The translations under genes were made by a program, and so were the position numbers. A DNA stretch of 64,000 bases from Agapanthus africanus (lineage: Eukaryota > Streptophyta > Magnoliopsida > Asparagales > Amaryllidaceae). Under the pieces are notes generated by a model. The model ran no database searches, was not told the DNA's origin, and was given only the letters and a program-made list of their open reading frames with translations. Positions 32,821-45,269 of this stretch are shown one piece after another. Position 1 is the stretch's first letter, and each line of letters begins with the position of its first letter. The stretch spans positions 164,705,911 through 164,769,910 of the forward strand of contig JASDDO010000014.1 in assembly GCA_030015575.1 (NCBI GenBank), in the 5' to 3' direction.

Positions 32821-35800
32821 TGTCACGACCTGAAAGTACGGAACATGACCGGCACTTAGACTACGAAACGTCTCGAGGCGTACGTAATCTAAGCCGAAAA
32901 CCCAGAAAACCAAAACAAGAAAAGTAGTAGAGTGAAGGAAAACCAATTTAAATCAAGTAGTTTTAATAGCATAAGCCGGATTATGCATTTTTAAAAACAT
33001 CAAATATTTACTGAAAATTTCGGCAGAGTCTCCTTTGTAAATACTGGCCCCCAAACGGGATACAACATGAATAGTATACGAAATCAATAAAAGGCATCGC
33101 CAAGCGGGAGCTAGCTCTTCGTCAATCGACGGTCACAACCACACAAGCAATATAATATACAACGCCAAGGGCGAGGATCAAAACTCAAAAGGAAACTCAA
33201 AACCACAAGAAATAAAACGCGCGACTCTAAGGTCGAAAGAATAACATCACTGATCTCTATCTCAAAAATAAAATACATGTTAGGTTGATGGAATTTACTA
33301 GATACAACTGAATAATATTATACAAAGTAATACGATAGGTACGATACCAAAAAACCCACCTACTAGCAAGTCACCCGAAAGAAGCAGTGCCAGCAAAACC
33401 GTAATGAAACCTGTACGGCAAAACCTGCAAGAACTGTGGCACAACGGGGGTGAGTTGCCAACTCGTGAGTAGAAAACATCTACGAACAGAAATTGCATGA
33501 ACAACGCAATCCTAGGTCAACAATCATAATATATCCTCAAATATAACCAGCAGTCTATAACAATGAGTAGGGTAAATATCTAAAGCGTAATCTCATATGC
33601 CCGTGTCAGTGCCTCAGGTAGCAATATATCATATGGATGATGTATGAATGCATGAAACAGAATGCATGTACTGAAGAAAACTGCTTTCATAAATTAGTGA
33701 GATTTCTGTATTTTTAAAATGAGGTATAATAATGAAATCAGCATAAAACAGTGCCTAGCATCAGCACAAAACGTAATCCCAATATCTCGATATCTCTGTA
33801 TCACAGTCTCTGTACCTCAATATCTCGAAATCTCAATGTCTCAATCACAATGACTAGGGCGCCGTCAGTCCAGGACAGCCCTTACCATCCATCTCATGAC
33901 CACGACGGTATCCTCCGGATATCCGACGCGTCGGGTAAAATCACCGGTCGGTCGTGCTCCCCTGCACAGGCTCAACGTCAACAACACGATCTTCTTGCCC
34001 CAGGGTACCGCACCGGGCCCACCATGTACCCGAAACGGTTCATCCATCTCCTCGAATCGGGTCTCGAAATCCATCAGCAAACTCATGGTGGACGACTCAT
34101 ACATCATGGGAAAACCGCACTTTTTATTTAAAAGAGAGGAAAGAAGCTTATACAAGTTTTGCGGTTTTCCCCCAAATCCAGAAAATCTCATAGAAATCCG
34201 AATCCAAATCATTAATAGCATATAAACCCATGAATATAGGCATGAGAATCCATGAATACGGCATAACAATGAATAACGGTATGAATGAAGTGACAGGTAA
34301 TAACTACAATATCTAAGCTGGCATATAAGGTAAGTACACTAATATTATGTCAAACTACTAGCTATCAAGCTAAGTTAAGCAATAATATTTTCTAAGGTGT
34401 ATGTGACATGGCAATTACCGATGAAGATGTGTGTGAGCCGGCAAGTAAGTGTACGTGGTACATACGCATCATCGGTAATGGTGCTGGTGTCCTAACAGCA
34501 TAATGTCAACAATGCAATATGAAATAACAATGTAAGTATGCGATGCGGAGCGAGCAACCAAAATGAGCGGGAGCTAAATATTAAACAATGGTGCTATTTG
34601 AAATAACACGAATCGTGGGGTTTTGAAAATAGGGGCTGCGGTGGTTTTAAGAAAGGATACGTCTTTTGAAATATCCGTAGATCCCTTGACCTGTCTTTTA
34701 AAATACCCACGATCCGCTAGTTTTGAAATAGGTAGGAGTCTAATCTAATCTAACAACTACACTAAACTATACGGCTGAACTAACAAGCTGAACTACAGGT
34801 AAGGAAACCGCCTATCATTTGAGTCGATACATATACATACCTGTATATGTATAGTCGGTGATCCCGCCTCAATAATATCATATCCGATACCATATCTATA
34901 ATCAGACATCCCAAGTCAAGAGTGCGGATCAATCATCAATATATAGCTCGTACGTAAATCCGTCGTACGGCATCCCAAATCTGTATACGGGTCAATATCA
35001 CATTCATCATACTATTCATCTGGTATCCTCTTTATCAAATATCATGATCGGGGTACTGATCTACGTCTAGTACAATACTGATACCGCCTAAGTATGCATG
35101 CACGTGTGTGAAACACTACGTCAAGGACCCGCTACAACGTCATGTCATATCTCAAATACGAACCCTGCCATATCACCGATCTCACGGCCTCAAATCAAAT
35201 CTCATCGACTCATCTTAAATCCCAAGTACTATTCTCATTATCCATGCATGTGTGTATATATGTATATATGCATGGGTATGGGACTATGCATATATACATT
35301 CATATACACATGCATGGGTATGGGACTATGCATATATACATTCATATGACACATGCATGTGCATCCCCATCTACGCACAAGAAAGTAATGTATGCAAGTC
35401 TGTGTGTGCGTATGTGGGTATAACAACTACTCTAGGGTTTCACAACTAACCCAAAGGTAATCCATGAACACATAACCATATCATGAATAAACATTCTCGT
35501 ATCATAAAACACATATATAAACATATATATATGAACTATACTACGGACTGCGGGGGTGCTATACGCCATCCACCCGACTTCTCCCCGTAGATATAAATCT
35601 ACTCACCAGGTCCTTGCTCGCCGGTGCCGACGTCGCCACGCGCTTGCTTGTCGTCTCGAAGTCCACATAGGGTACCTACATATCATAACGCACCGTATCG
35701 CATTAAAATCCGACTCATGACCAAAACGACACATGAATCCCACATAGGTCAAAACCTATGGTTGCTTTCACAAATCAACCCAAAAACCCTCGATGTCGGC

Positions 35801-37354
35801 GTACAAACGCCAAACCATCAAGAAAAACCCAAACACACTCATTTGCACATTCACAAACACTAATTATAATATGAAATAGGTTAAAATTAACAAAAACCCC
35901 AAACTCACTTTAAAAGCTATTTTTCCAAAAATCCAGCAAGCAAGGTTTACCGTTTTAGTACAAAACTTGATATTTAAACAAATCTAGCGGCTACAATATC
36001 CACTAAACATTATAAATAAGTCATACAAACCCTAATTAGATTTTTAATCTCACTATCTTTCATTAACCCGAAATTCTAGTTTACAATTTAGCTTAATTAG
36101 TAAATTTTAAAATAACAATTTGTAAACTAGCTACTATGTTTGATTTCACATGCCTTAATATGATACCTTACACACTTAAACCATGTTCAAATGATATAAA
36201 ACCCTAACTAGATTTTAACCTCACATTTGCAATTAAATTCTAAAATCTAGTTTGCTAGAAATCTTAATTAGGACAATTTACATGCAACAATTTGTAATAT
36301 GCAACAAGATTAAGTTTTCCAAACCTTAAGAGGTTCAACCACACAATTAAAGCATGAACAATTTATCAAAACCCTTATCTTGATCCAAACCCAATTCTTT
36401 ACAATTTTCAACTTGAAGGGTAAACCAAGTTAACACCTAATTAAACACTTAATTAAGCTAACATAAGTAATAATCAACAATTTAACAATAAAGTTAAAAT
36501 TATACCTCCATAATTTATAGATCTCACATGAAATTTAGCCTCCCAAAATGCTCTCTTTTCACCAAGATCCAAGCTTGAATGGCAAAGGAATAATGGGTAG
36601 GGATTAGATTTGGAAATTTGTGATGTTTTATGTGGGTTTTTGAAGAAATTTTGAAGGATTTTTGAAGAGAAAAGGGTGGAGAAAATTTTGGGACAGCAAG
36701 GGAGGGCTCGGCCAGGTCTAGGGAGGGGAGGAGAGAGAGTGGGTGTGTTGGTTTGTGTTGAAAAAAATTTTGCCCAAGTCAACAAAGAAACCATACCTCA
36801 ATATTTTATTGTTTTCTTTTTCTTTTCTTGGTTTCCTTTGACTTTTAAGTGAGGAGATGAGTGGGGGGCTGCTGAATTCAGCCCTAATAGGGGAGAGGGT
36901 GAGGGTGTGTGTGTGTGTATGAGGAATATTAAGCTACATGCAACCATACCCCAATTCTATTTAGCTATATTTCACCATTTAAGCCCTTTTTCTTCGATAT
37001 TTTCTAAACCGTTTTGGCAAACCATTTCATTTCAAAAACCATATGATAAAATTTTGTTTAATGTGTTATGATATACAAAATTTGTTTCAACTCATTCCAA
37101 TTTGTAATTTTCCCTAATTAAATGTATTAGTGACGGCTTAAAATAATATTAAAATAATTAATTTCGAAAAAAATTTCAGAAAATTTGAAATTTCACTAGT
37201 GGCTTAATAAACACCAAATACTAGCAATTTCATAGCTAGAATATGTATATTTAATTTTATAATAAAGATATTTGTATTTTGACTTTTTATAGAAAACCCA
37301 TTTATTTTACCGATTTTTCCGAAATTACACCGAAACGATTTTCAAAACGTTACA
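32821..37354 (-). mobile_element. solo LTR (4.5 kb) with 5-bp target duplication
   Basis: It starts TGTCACGACC and ends ACGTTACA, flanked by AATAA on both sides (32816-32820 and 37355-37359). LTR B has the uninterrupted site (CCATAAACTTGAAG). There is no PBS, PPT or coding domain inside. Minus orientation is preferred: that strand begins TGTAACGTTTTG and ends GGTCGTGACA, like the Tekay-type LTRs here, and has a pyrimidine-rich leader-like stretch early on (36700-36770). The ORFs inside (33865-34269 and 36474-36794) are not supported. Confidence 0.85.
35257..35345. repeat. tandem repeat in solo LTR
   Basis: A block of about 49 bp containing GCATGGGTATGGGACTATGC then ATATATACATTCATAT is repeated twice in direct tandem. 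It explains the short repetitive ORFs predicted here. Confidence 0.85.
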
Positions 37355-37740
37355 AATAAACTTGAAGAAACTTCAAAAAAAAACGAGAGCAAGCTCTAAG
37401 AAGAAGAACCTTCTTCAAGGTAAATAAAAAAGAGAGAGATCATAACATCTCCTCCATATTTGAGAGTTTAACTCTCACAAAAGAAGAACTTAGTTCTTAG
37501 ATCCATGAGACAATGTCTCTCTTCATAAAAAGAAGAACTTAGTTCTTCGGTCCATGAGACAAAGTCTCTCATAAAGAAAAACAAAAGAGATCATAGTATT
37601 TCCTTATAAAGAAGAACTCAGTTCTTAAATCCATGAGACAAAGTCTATTATAAACGAGAATTTAATTTTTAGAGCACAGAATTAACCAGAAATGCCAAAG
37701 AAGCGCTTCAGAGCTCCAAGTCTGGCGCTCAGCACCAAGC

Positions 37741-38005
37741 GCTTCACGTGCTCCTCACGCAGGCACTGTTTTTATAAGGAGCGCTCTGCACTCATTGGTT
37801 GGCGCCAAGCGCATCACGTGCTCCTCACGTGGGCACTGTTTTTATAAGGAGCGCTCTGCACTCATTGGTAGGCGCCAAGCGCCAAGCGTGCCACGTGCTC
37901 CTCACGTAGGCGCTGTTTTTATAAGGAGCGCTCTGCATTCATTGGTTGGAGCCACGCGCCAAGCGCGCCACGTGCTTCTCACATGGGCGCTTCTTGACAT
38001 AGAGT
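37741..38005 (+). repeat. 70-77 bp tandem repeats with G-box, TATA-like and ATTGG strings (LTR A)
   Basis: About 3.5 units, each CACGTG...CTCACG(T)...TTTTTATAAGGAGCGCTCTG...CTCATTGG then GGCGCCAAGCGC. Perfect CACGTG cores lie at 37745, 37815, 37826, 37892 and 37969. The equivalent in LTR B is 57865-58090. The array lies downstream of the main TATA box, so it may act in the transcribed leader or as a second promoter. Confidence 0.8.
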
Positions 38006-38392
38006 GCTCTACACTCATCACACCATAATAAAAAGTGTTCAACACTCAATAAAAGACAAAAAGAAAAAGGGGTGTCAGAACCCAAATAAATGCTCAGCAT
38101 TGTTGAATAAAAGGGGAATGAGCCCAAACAAATATTCAAAATTTTATTCAAAACTGAGTGGGTTGAGCCCAAGTTGGCCACAAGTCCCTAAGTCAGATTA
38201 ACCTACTCCATGTGCTCACAATCTTTTTAATTGGTCTTAGTCCCAAACCTGACTATAGATCTCCCAACCAATATTGGTTTAAGGGTACATCTCTTCATAC
38301 CTCTGATACATGTCGTTGTAATTCTTCAACGTCTTCAGAGAGGTGGAGGGTCCCAATAACTAATAACTTTTGGTGCATCCCGAAACGGTTAA

Positions 38393-38620
38393 ACCAAAAC
38401 CTTACAGACTATGATGTCTTTACACCATATAGACTATGATGTCTTTAAACCAGACTATTATGTCTTTAAACTAGACTATGATGTCTTTAAACCGTATAGA
38501 CTATGATGTCTTTAAACCTCACAGACTATGACATCTTTAAACCAGACTATGATGTCTCTAAACCTTACGGACTATGAGGTCCTTAAACTCATGGACTATG
38601 ATGTCCTTAAACCCAATGAA
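38393..38620 (+). repeat. ACTATGATGTCTTTAAACC tandem repeats (LTR A)
   Basis: About nine imperfect units of 19-28 bp built on GACTATGATGTCTTTAAACC. LTR B has the same family at 58505-58735 with different unit order. Confidence 0.85.
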
Positions 38621-39207
38621 CCGCAATATCCCTAAACTAAAACGATAAAGTCCAAATACTTTTTCGTTGGATCTAAATGATCTTAAAACCTTGTTAAGTA
38701 GATCTTAGTCTAAAATTAGGCTAACGTATCCTTAACAAGTATTAAGTTGATCCTAATCTAAAACAAGATTAACGATCCTTAAACCAACCCAAACCCAAAT
38801 CTAAGAAAATACGGATTTGGACTAATCCACGCCCTACGGGCGACAACATAAATTAGTCTCCGTATACAATCCACGGGCAACCAAAAATAAAACAAACATA
38901 CGTGACACGAAGTGAACATCTGTAGAACGAGATAGTGGTTATCGCTACGCGGTAACATAATTAACTGCAGGGGTTTGTGCCTGCAGGGAATAGCGTCCCC
39001 ACAATCAAAAACCCCTCGCAAACAAGGGGGAATCTGATGAAATCTGCTACATCAGCCGCATCTATCCAATCCTCCGATACACGGTGCCATAAATCAACTT
39101 GGTATCTTCGGAGAGGTGGACAGATAAAACCAAATAGCATCTGCCCCCAAAATTCAGGTCTGGACGTCCTAACGTCTCGGTCGCGTCTTTCGGCGGTGAA
39201 CAGATTC

Positions 39208-39226
39208 TGGCACGCCCGACGGGACC
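39208..39226 (+). promoter_or_regulatory. primer binding site, Tat copy A
   Basis: TGGCACGCCCGACGGGACC begins with TGG as expected for a site pairing with a tRNA 3' CCA end, and lies six bases after the LTR end. The same string with small differences is at 59313. The tRNA type is not certain. Confidence 0.6.
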
Positions 39227-39352
39227 TTTTTCCTTTTTCCACTCCACACTTCGTGTGTCGTGTTTCGCGAACAAATCACGGTCTATTATGGTTGCCTTTG
39301 GATTCGAGATACTAAGATTTGGTATCTTGCTCCATGCAGAAAAGAAGGGCAA

Positions 39353-41900
39353 ATGGCCTACAGCTGCACTAATTGCAACAGCAACTCCCACTCCTTCCTC
39401 GCTGGAGGAGTGACCTATGGGCCCCAAGCAGACTCCATCTTCGCCATGCCAGTGGAACAGGTGACTCAAGCTAGCACTGGACTATTCTTTGGGACCATGA
39501 TCCCACCGGAAAGGCTCAACGTCCCAATGTCGTCACAGAAAGCTCCAAAGAAGTCGGTCTTCGATCGGCTTACAACTATCACGGCCCCCCTCAACGGGCC
39601 GTCCAATTCCAAGCCTACTGCATCGGTCTTCGACAGGATGAGCCAGAGCTCCAGTGGGCCCGTAAAGAAGCCTGCAATACCGGAAGGAGTTATCCCAAAG
39701 CGGATAGCCATTCCAGCACCGGTGAACGAAGTCGTCAAAGCGGCTTCTCCTGCCAAGGGGTCGGTCTTTGCAAGACTGACAATTCCGACTCCCGCTTCGG
39801 GCGAAGTCACCAAGGCTGCTTTCCCTGCTCAAAAGTTAGTCTTCAATAGGTTGGACGTTTCTTCTCAGCGGAGGTCAGTCTTCGATAGGCTGGCACCGGC
39901 AGCAACCCTTCACTAGAACAGGGGGCATGATGAAGATACCCCGACAACGGAGGTGATCCCATCTGCAAGACACGCTCGACGTCGCCACTGGCGCCTAGTG
40001 AGGAAAGCTGGGGGCAGTTCCCTTTCTGGACAAACTCCACCAGCTCCAATGGTGGAAATTGATGCTGCTGTTCCAACTGGGAACAGCTTTGAACCACTTA
40101 GGAGGGTGCGCAAAAACTCTCCGACTGCCGTGCTAAAAAGATCTCCACAACCCGTGGAAAAACGCTAAAAAGGTAAACCCGAAACAGCCCCCTCAACGGC
40201 TATCCTCCAAAATTCACAGGGTCTGGCGAAGAGTCCAAGACTCTGTAGTTGACCAAGACTACCCCCGCCAACAGAAGAAAATGAGGGTTCGATAAGAAAA
40301 GGACTACCCCGTCGTACCACAGAAGGTGTCGTCTTCTTGGGTGCCCGCTGCAACGGCCCCCTCAACTTTGACCGCCCACAAAAGGAGAAGGCCGGAGAAA
40401 ATCCCCGTGTCTGCGACGAATCTCAAGGGCACTGAACCTAAATGCCCCAAGTTTGGGGGCATGGTAGTGCACACCATTTACATGGCTGCCGGAAAAGTGG
40501 ATAGCCGTATCTCCACGGGCCATCGCGCACTCACCCGATCTGTGACAAAGGCTCAGGAGCAACAGCAAAAGCTCCAGGAAATGGTAACGAAAATGGCTGC
40601 ACTCACTGGGCCAAAAGAAAGCCCGGGGACGTCGTCGGAACAACGCCAGGAGCAAGAAACCGATGCCGAATTCCTCCGGAGGATGCTCGAGAAGAAAGAC
40701 AAAGAGGCAGCGGAACAAGCGGCTAACATAAAGCAAATGGCGCTTCTATTTCAAGATATGGTCGGGATGATGATACAGCCCGATCCCCCAGCTGAAGACC
40801 CTCCAATAATCCTTGAAGACGGCAGAGGGGAGACATCAAACCCTCTTTCGGCTCTATCAGCAGCCAAAGAGGAGACCATCTCCAAAGCCTCCCTTGACGA
40901 CTAAATAGCTCAACAGATACGAGCTCATCAGGTGAGCGAAGCGGCTGGCCAAATCGTCAAGACTGGACGACCTTATTTGGGCTGGTACGATCAAATAAAG
41001 TACCCACCGGGATATACGATCCCCAAATTCCATTTGTATAAGGGGCAGGCAATCCACACCAGCACGTCGCGCAGTTCAGGGATCTGTGCGGAAATACCGG
41101 AGGTGACGAAAAACTGCTGCTTCGCCAGTTTGTTGGCAGCCTGTCGGAGACAGCGTTCGAATGGTACTCCGAACTCCCGAATGACTCCGTCAAGACATTT
41201 GCAGAAATGGAGCTACTGTTTACACAAAGGTTCGCTAGCGCCAGCGAACGTACCCCGATCACGGCATTGATCAACGCCAGAGTAAAGCCGGAAGAGACAT
41301 GGTTTCAGTATGCAATCCGGTGGCGGAACCTATGGTCGAGATGCAAACAACGCATAGAGAAAGCTCCTGCCGTGGGCATGTTCGTGGGGACCCTCGATCC
41401 TCAGGCTACCATCTCCTAATTTATGATGTTCTTCAAGCCTACCACCTTCCAGGCCTTGATTGACAAGCTGGCCCAGATGGATCAGATGGGCCACAGGCCA
41501 TTCTCTTCAAGAACGGAGCTTCGAAATGAAAAGGGAAAAGGAAAAGCGACCTTCGTCGCCAACGCTCAGCAACAGCCGAGTGATCGGAAACCAGCTGCCC
41601 GCCAAGGTAAAAAAATAGCGATTCCTCGACGAGAAATTGAGACGTCCCTACTCTTTTCCCTGGGATAAAACGAGAAGACTGTTCGAACTAGCAGTGCGCA
41701 ACAGGCTTATCACCCTGCCGGATCCGAAACGCCCACTGCGGCCTGGTTACATCAACCGTCCCAACTATTGCCCCTACCATCGAATAATGGGCCATCCAAT
41801 CGAAGATTGCTTTGTCTTCAAAAACTGGATTGAGGACCAGTACTAGCAGGGCAAATTCGCGTTGTTTGAAAACTGGAGGGTAAACCCGCCACAACCACAT
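39353..41900 (+). pseudogene. Tat Gag, copy A
   Basis: The conserved start is MAYSCTNCNSNSHS (the same ATG is used in copy B at 59456). The N-terminal region carries five SVFDRL-like motifs (about 39555-39890). A lysine/glutamate-rich coiled-coil-like stretch (VTKAQEQQQKLQEM) follows. The gag core is then GWYDQIKYPPGYTIPKFHLY and FVGSLSETAFEWYSELPNDS, with ALINARVKPEETWFQYAIRW after it. Stops (39914, 40166, 40902, 41417) and frame changes near 41045 break it. Gag assembles the particle and packages RNA. Confidence 0.85.
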
Positions 41901-42830
41901 GTTTCGAAAAAGATGGACACGCCGGGGGTATCATGCTCATTCATAGAGGAAGCTCCATGGGAAGTTGTTCTTTCGGCAAAAACTAAAATAATGCTGAAAG
42001 ATCTCCAAGCATGCCCAGCAATCAGGTGGAAAAGCCCGCTAGAGCCTGAGATCATTGAAGGGATGTTGAAACCGCGTCCAACTCCGAGAATGGGTAACGT
42101 GGAGCAAAGCACCCGGGCCCAGCCGTCAAAGTCTTCGAAGAAAAAGAAGAAGACCAAGAAGCTCGCGCAACCTGACGATAAGCACACGGAGCTGCAAAAG
42201 CATATTGATGCACTGAGAGAATATAACCAGAAGGCACGAACCCCGGTCACACTCCCGGAGTTTCTCAACCACGTCCTTGAAGGCAGAGATAACGACAATG
42301 ATGAAGGAGAAGACTCATCGGAAGAACCTGAAGATTATGTGGCAAGTTGCCACATGATCTCTCATTTGTCGGTAAATAACGAAGAAGCTCACACGGCGTT
42401 AAAAGATAACAAAGAGGAGCTGGGGGCGGGATCGGTGCCAAAATCCTTGGAACCGTCAGACGAGATGATCGACATGCTGCTGAGTGAAGCTCTTCAGAGA
42501 AGAAAAACTGACCGAGAGTGTGAAACGGCCATATACGAAAGGGCCATGTGTCGGCATCAAGTTGAAGTAGCTCCAGTATTGAGAAGCCATGGAGTACCCC
42601 AACCGGATCGAAGCACGCCCGCGGCAAACAAAAGTAGGCTTAAGACGAGGAAACGGTTTGCTAAGGCCCTGTCGATAGGAATGAAGCTGCCGCCTTTTAA
42701 AGGAAATACTCCTGGCAGCATACACCTTGACGAAGCGGATGCACATCCAAACTACTGCTTATACCATCGGAGGATCACGCACCCTACCGAAGAATGCAAC
42801 ACCTTTAAAAACTAGTGGCAGGGATATGTT
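41637..42830 (+). pseudogene. Tat Gag C-terminal region with two CHHC knuckle modules
   Basis: The first module reads RPYSFPWDKTRRLFELAV then CPYHRIMGHPIEDC (C-X2-H-X4-H-X4-C, 41769-41810). A basic linker (KSSKKKKKTKKL) and an acidic stretch follow. A block EMIDMLLSEALQRRK...ETAIYERAMCRHQ leads to a second knuckle, CLYHRRITHPTEEC (42756-42797). The long open frame is 41862-42815, with a stop at 41844. The knuckles presumably bind nucleic acid. Confidence 0.75.
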
Positions 42831-43158
42831 GCCCACCGACAACACGTCATGCGATTGAAGCGCGAGGATCGTCGGGAACAGAGAAGCATGACAGATGAGC
42901 GCAAAAGAACTGCCGGCCACTGTCACATGGTTGATACCAAGGGATCGCAAGTTCTCGCCTTCGAAAGCGACTTTGACGAAGAAATAGCCATCGGCCCTCT
43001 CTTCAAGGAATCCACCTCCGACACAAAAGATATGAAGACCTGCGAGAACATTCAGCTGTGTAATCGTACGTTGCTCGAAAAGAATCTCGGACCTACGTAC
43101 AAGGGGTTGAACAAAAAAGATAAGGAGATGGTAAAAGTCCTTAAAGATATCGCCCTCG

Positions 43159-44517
43159 ATGAGCAAGTCGTCGAAGAGCTCATCCAAGGACCCGCCTAAC
43201 AAAAGAAAGGTGGATTATAATATCCTAGCGCATTTGAGGAAAATACCCTCACAACTGAGCATACTGGATGCTGTCTTTCTGTCTAAAGAAGCACGGGATT
43301 CCTTGGTCAAGGCGTTACAAGAGCCCGATCAGTTCCAGGCCTTCATCGCAGAAAAGAAAATGCAAGATGAGCTGGCAGAAGTCCACACGGCTAACATTAC
43401 ATTCAATGACGAGGATCTCCTCCTTGGTACGTGCGACCACAACCGCCCTCTATATGTCACTGGATACTGCCATGACATCAAAATAGGGAAAATACTTGTT
43501 GACAACGGGTCCTTTGTCAACCTTCTCAACGTGCAGGTGCTAAAAGAAATATCCATGAGCGTTCAGCATTTAGCCCGAGACAAAATCATTATCTCTGGGT
43601 TTGATTCCCAGTCATCGCAGACGCTCGGGTCTGTGATACTGACATTGCGCTTTGGGCTTCTTGTCACAGACCTCAAATTCCATGTCATCGATGCTAAGAC
43701 TTGCTACAACGCTCTACTTGGTCGGCCTTGGTTACACGAATATAACGTCATCCCTTCTACACAACACCAGTGTATGAAGTATTTCAAAGATGGCCTCAAG
43801 TGCACCGTTAAGGGAGAGCTAAACACATTCTCTGTGAACGAAGTCCGAAAATATGAAGACGCCAAGTACTTCCTGCCAGACTTCGAAGACATGAAGAAGT
43901 GTTATAAGACGGAGCTTAAACAGAAGCCCGTCACTCCCATTCCTATCTTTGGAAGCGACACTGAGGAGGATGAAGAAATAGTCTACTCAGGACAACCTCA
44001 AAGAGGAATGATAAACCCGGACCATCCGCTCCGATCTTGGTCTTTGGCAGTGACTTCGAAGATGAAACCAACGTCGTATTCTCCGTCCGCCCGTCGATGC
44101 AGACCTTCGTTAGAGCATACCAAAGTTTGCAAATCGCCATGGTTCCGCGGAAGCACTACAGAGAGCTTGATGCGCTGGAAACATATAGTGTGCAAGAGTT
44201 GCAGACATTCTACGTCCCTCCCAGACAAAGAGGTGAAAAGGCAATCCTATTTTATCGGTCCACTGAGACTAAAGTCAAAAGAGAAGTCTGGCATAGTGCC
44301 AATCCTGTGCTCGATAGGCTCCAACCCATTCGTCTGCCCAGGTCTAGATGGAGGGATTGAAAAGGTTATTAAGATGCCAAGGCGTACCTTTCAAACAGAC
44401 TCCTCGACAAGCTCAGTTCTACCACAGGATTTGGAACGTCCCTGGAACTCAGCAAAAATTGCCCGATGGGAAAATAGAAATGATCGGTCTTGGATATGTC
44501 CAGTTCAAGAGACATGA
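43159..44517 (+). pseudogene. Tat protease region
   Basis: A 452-codon open frame. The aspartic protease motif is ILVDNGSFVNLLNV (family form VDxGSxxNLL), followed by FHVIDAKTCYNALLGRPWLH. The protease would process Gag-Pol. It starts in a different frame from the upstream gag piece, so a frameshift lies in 42830-43160. Downstream of about 43980 the frame is probably not the original one, because collinear text appears in another frame (VYPSFGSDFEDE-like) up to 44360. Confidence 0.8.
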
Positions 44518-45175
44518 GCAATTTCATGGCTGTCATGTCGTAAAAGACCTTGATGAAGAAGGGGATGCTCTTTTAAAAGACGCTGACGATGAACCAGAAC
44601 GAGATCCTGCCATAAAAATGCCAAGTCCGTCGTTTGAAGAACAGATGGACAAGTTAATAAGGGAAGCGAGTCAAAAGGTTCAGAATGACAACAGCCGCGA
44701 AATGGCCATTTACGAGAAGGCCAAGATGCAACATCTCCTTCGGCAGGCTACGAAGGACGACAATGCCCTTCGCCGTCAACCCCCTATGCATTCCCAAGAC
44801 AAGAAAAAGGCCCTACGCAGAGGAAAAAATAAGTCAAAGAACGGAAAAAAACGTTCGACAGAAGCAAAACGGATCCAAAAGGCCACGCGATCAAGAAAAG
44901 GTCAGCCGGAATCCGTCTTTAACGAAAAAGATGGGTCGAGTATATTCTTTCCCTCGAGAAAAGACAAGGAAAATCTTCGACCTCGTCATGAAACATCAAA
45001 TGAAGACACTCCCGGAGTCTCGGCATCCCGATCAAGAAAACTAGGTTCATCACCCAAACTACTGCTCCTATCACCGAGCGATAGGACATTCTCTGGAAGA
45101 CTGCTTCACTTTCAAAGACTGGGTTAAAGACCAGTATCAGCAAGGCGGGTTCGCTCTATTCAACATCTAGAGGGT
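44348..45175 (+). pseudogene. linker between protease and RT with third knuckle module
   Basis: Contains EEQMDKLIREASQKVQ...REMAIYEKAKMQHLL, matching the block at 42455-42560, then VYSFPREKTRKIFDLVMKHQ (matching 41645-41705) and a third knuckle, CSYHRAIGHSLEDC, at 45063-45104. It is split over two frames. It lies after the protease, which is an unusual place for a Gag-type zinc knuckle and suggests duplication of an upstream module. Confidence 0.7.
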
Positions 45176-45269
45176 AGCCCCACCATAAAAACATGAACCA
45201 AAAGCAACGTATATAGCGAGAGTAGAACTAGATCAACATCGGTCTTGGAAACGGTCTCGTACCTGCCGT

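Larger units (their letters stand above)
37355..39202 (+). repeat. 5' LTR A, second part (R/U5)
   Basis: Continues the LTR after the solo insertion and aligns with 57483-59307, about 93% by eye over the stretch I compared. It ends GGCGGTGAACA, six bases before the PBS. It contains G-box repeats, the ACTATGATGTC repeats and the GTATACAATCCACGGGCA motif. Confidence 0.85.

Noticed and set aside
33865..34269. Overlapping ORFs on both strands (up to 134 codons)
   Set aside because: They fall inside a 4.5-kb solo LTR, in a locally GC-richer stretch, with no domain.
39062..39469. 135-codon minus-strand ORF at the LTR A/gag border
   Set aside because: Covers U5, PBS and gag start on the wrong strand; a similar shadow occurs at 59026-59346.
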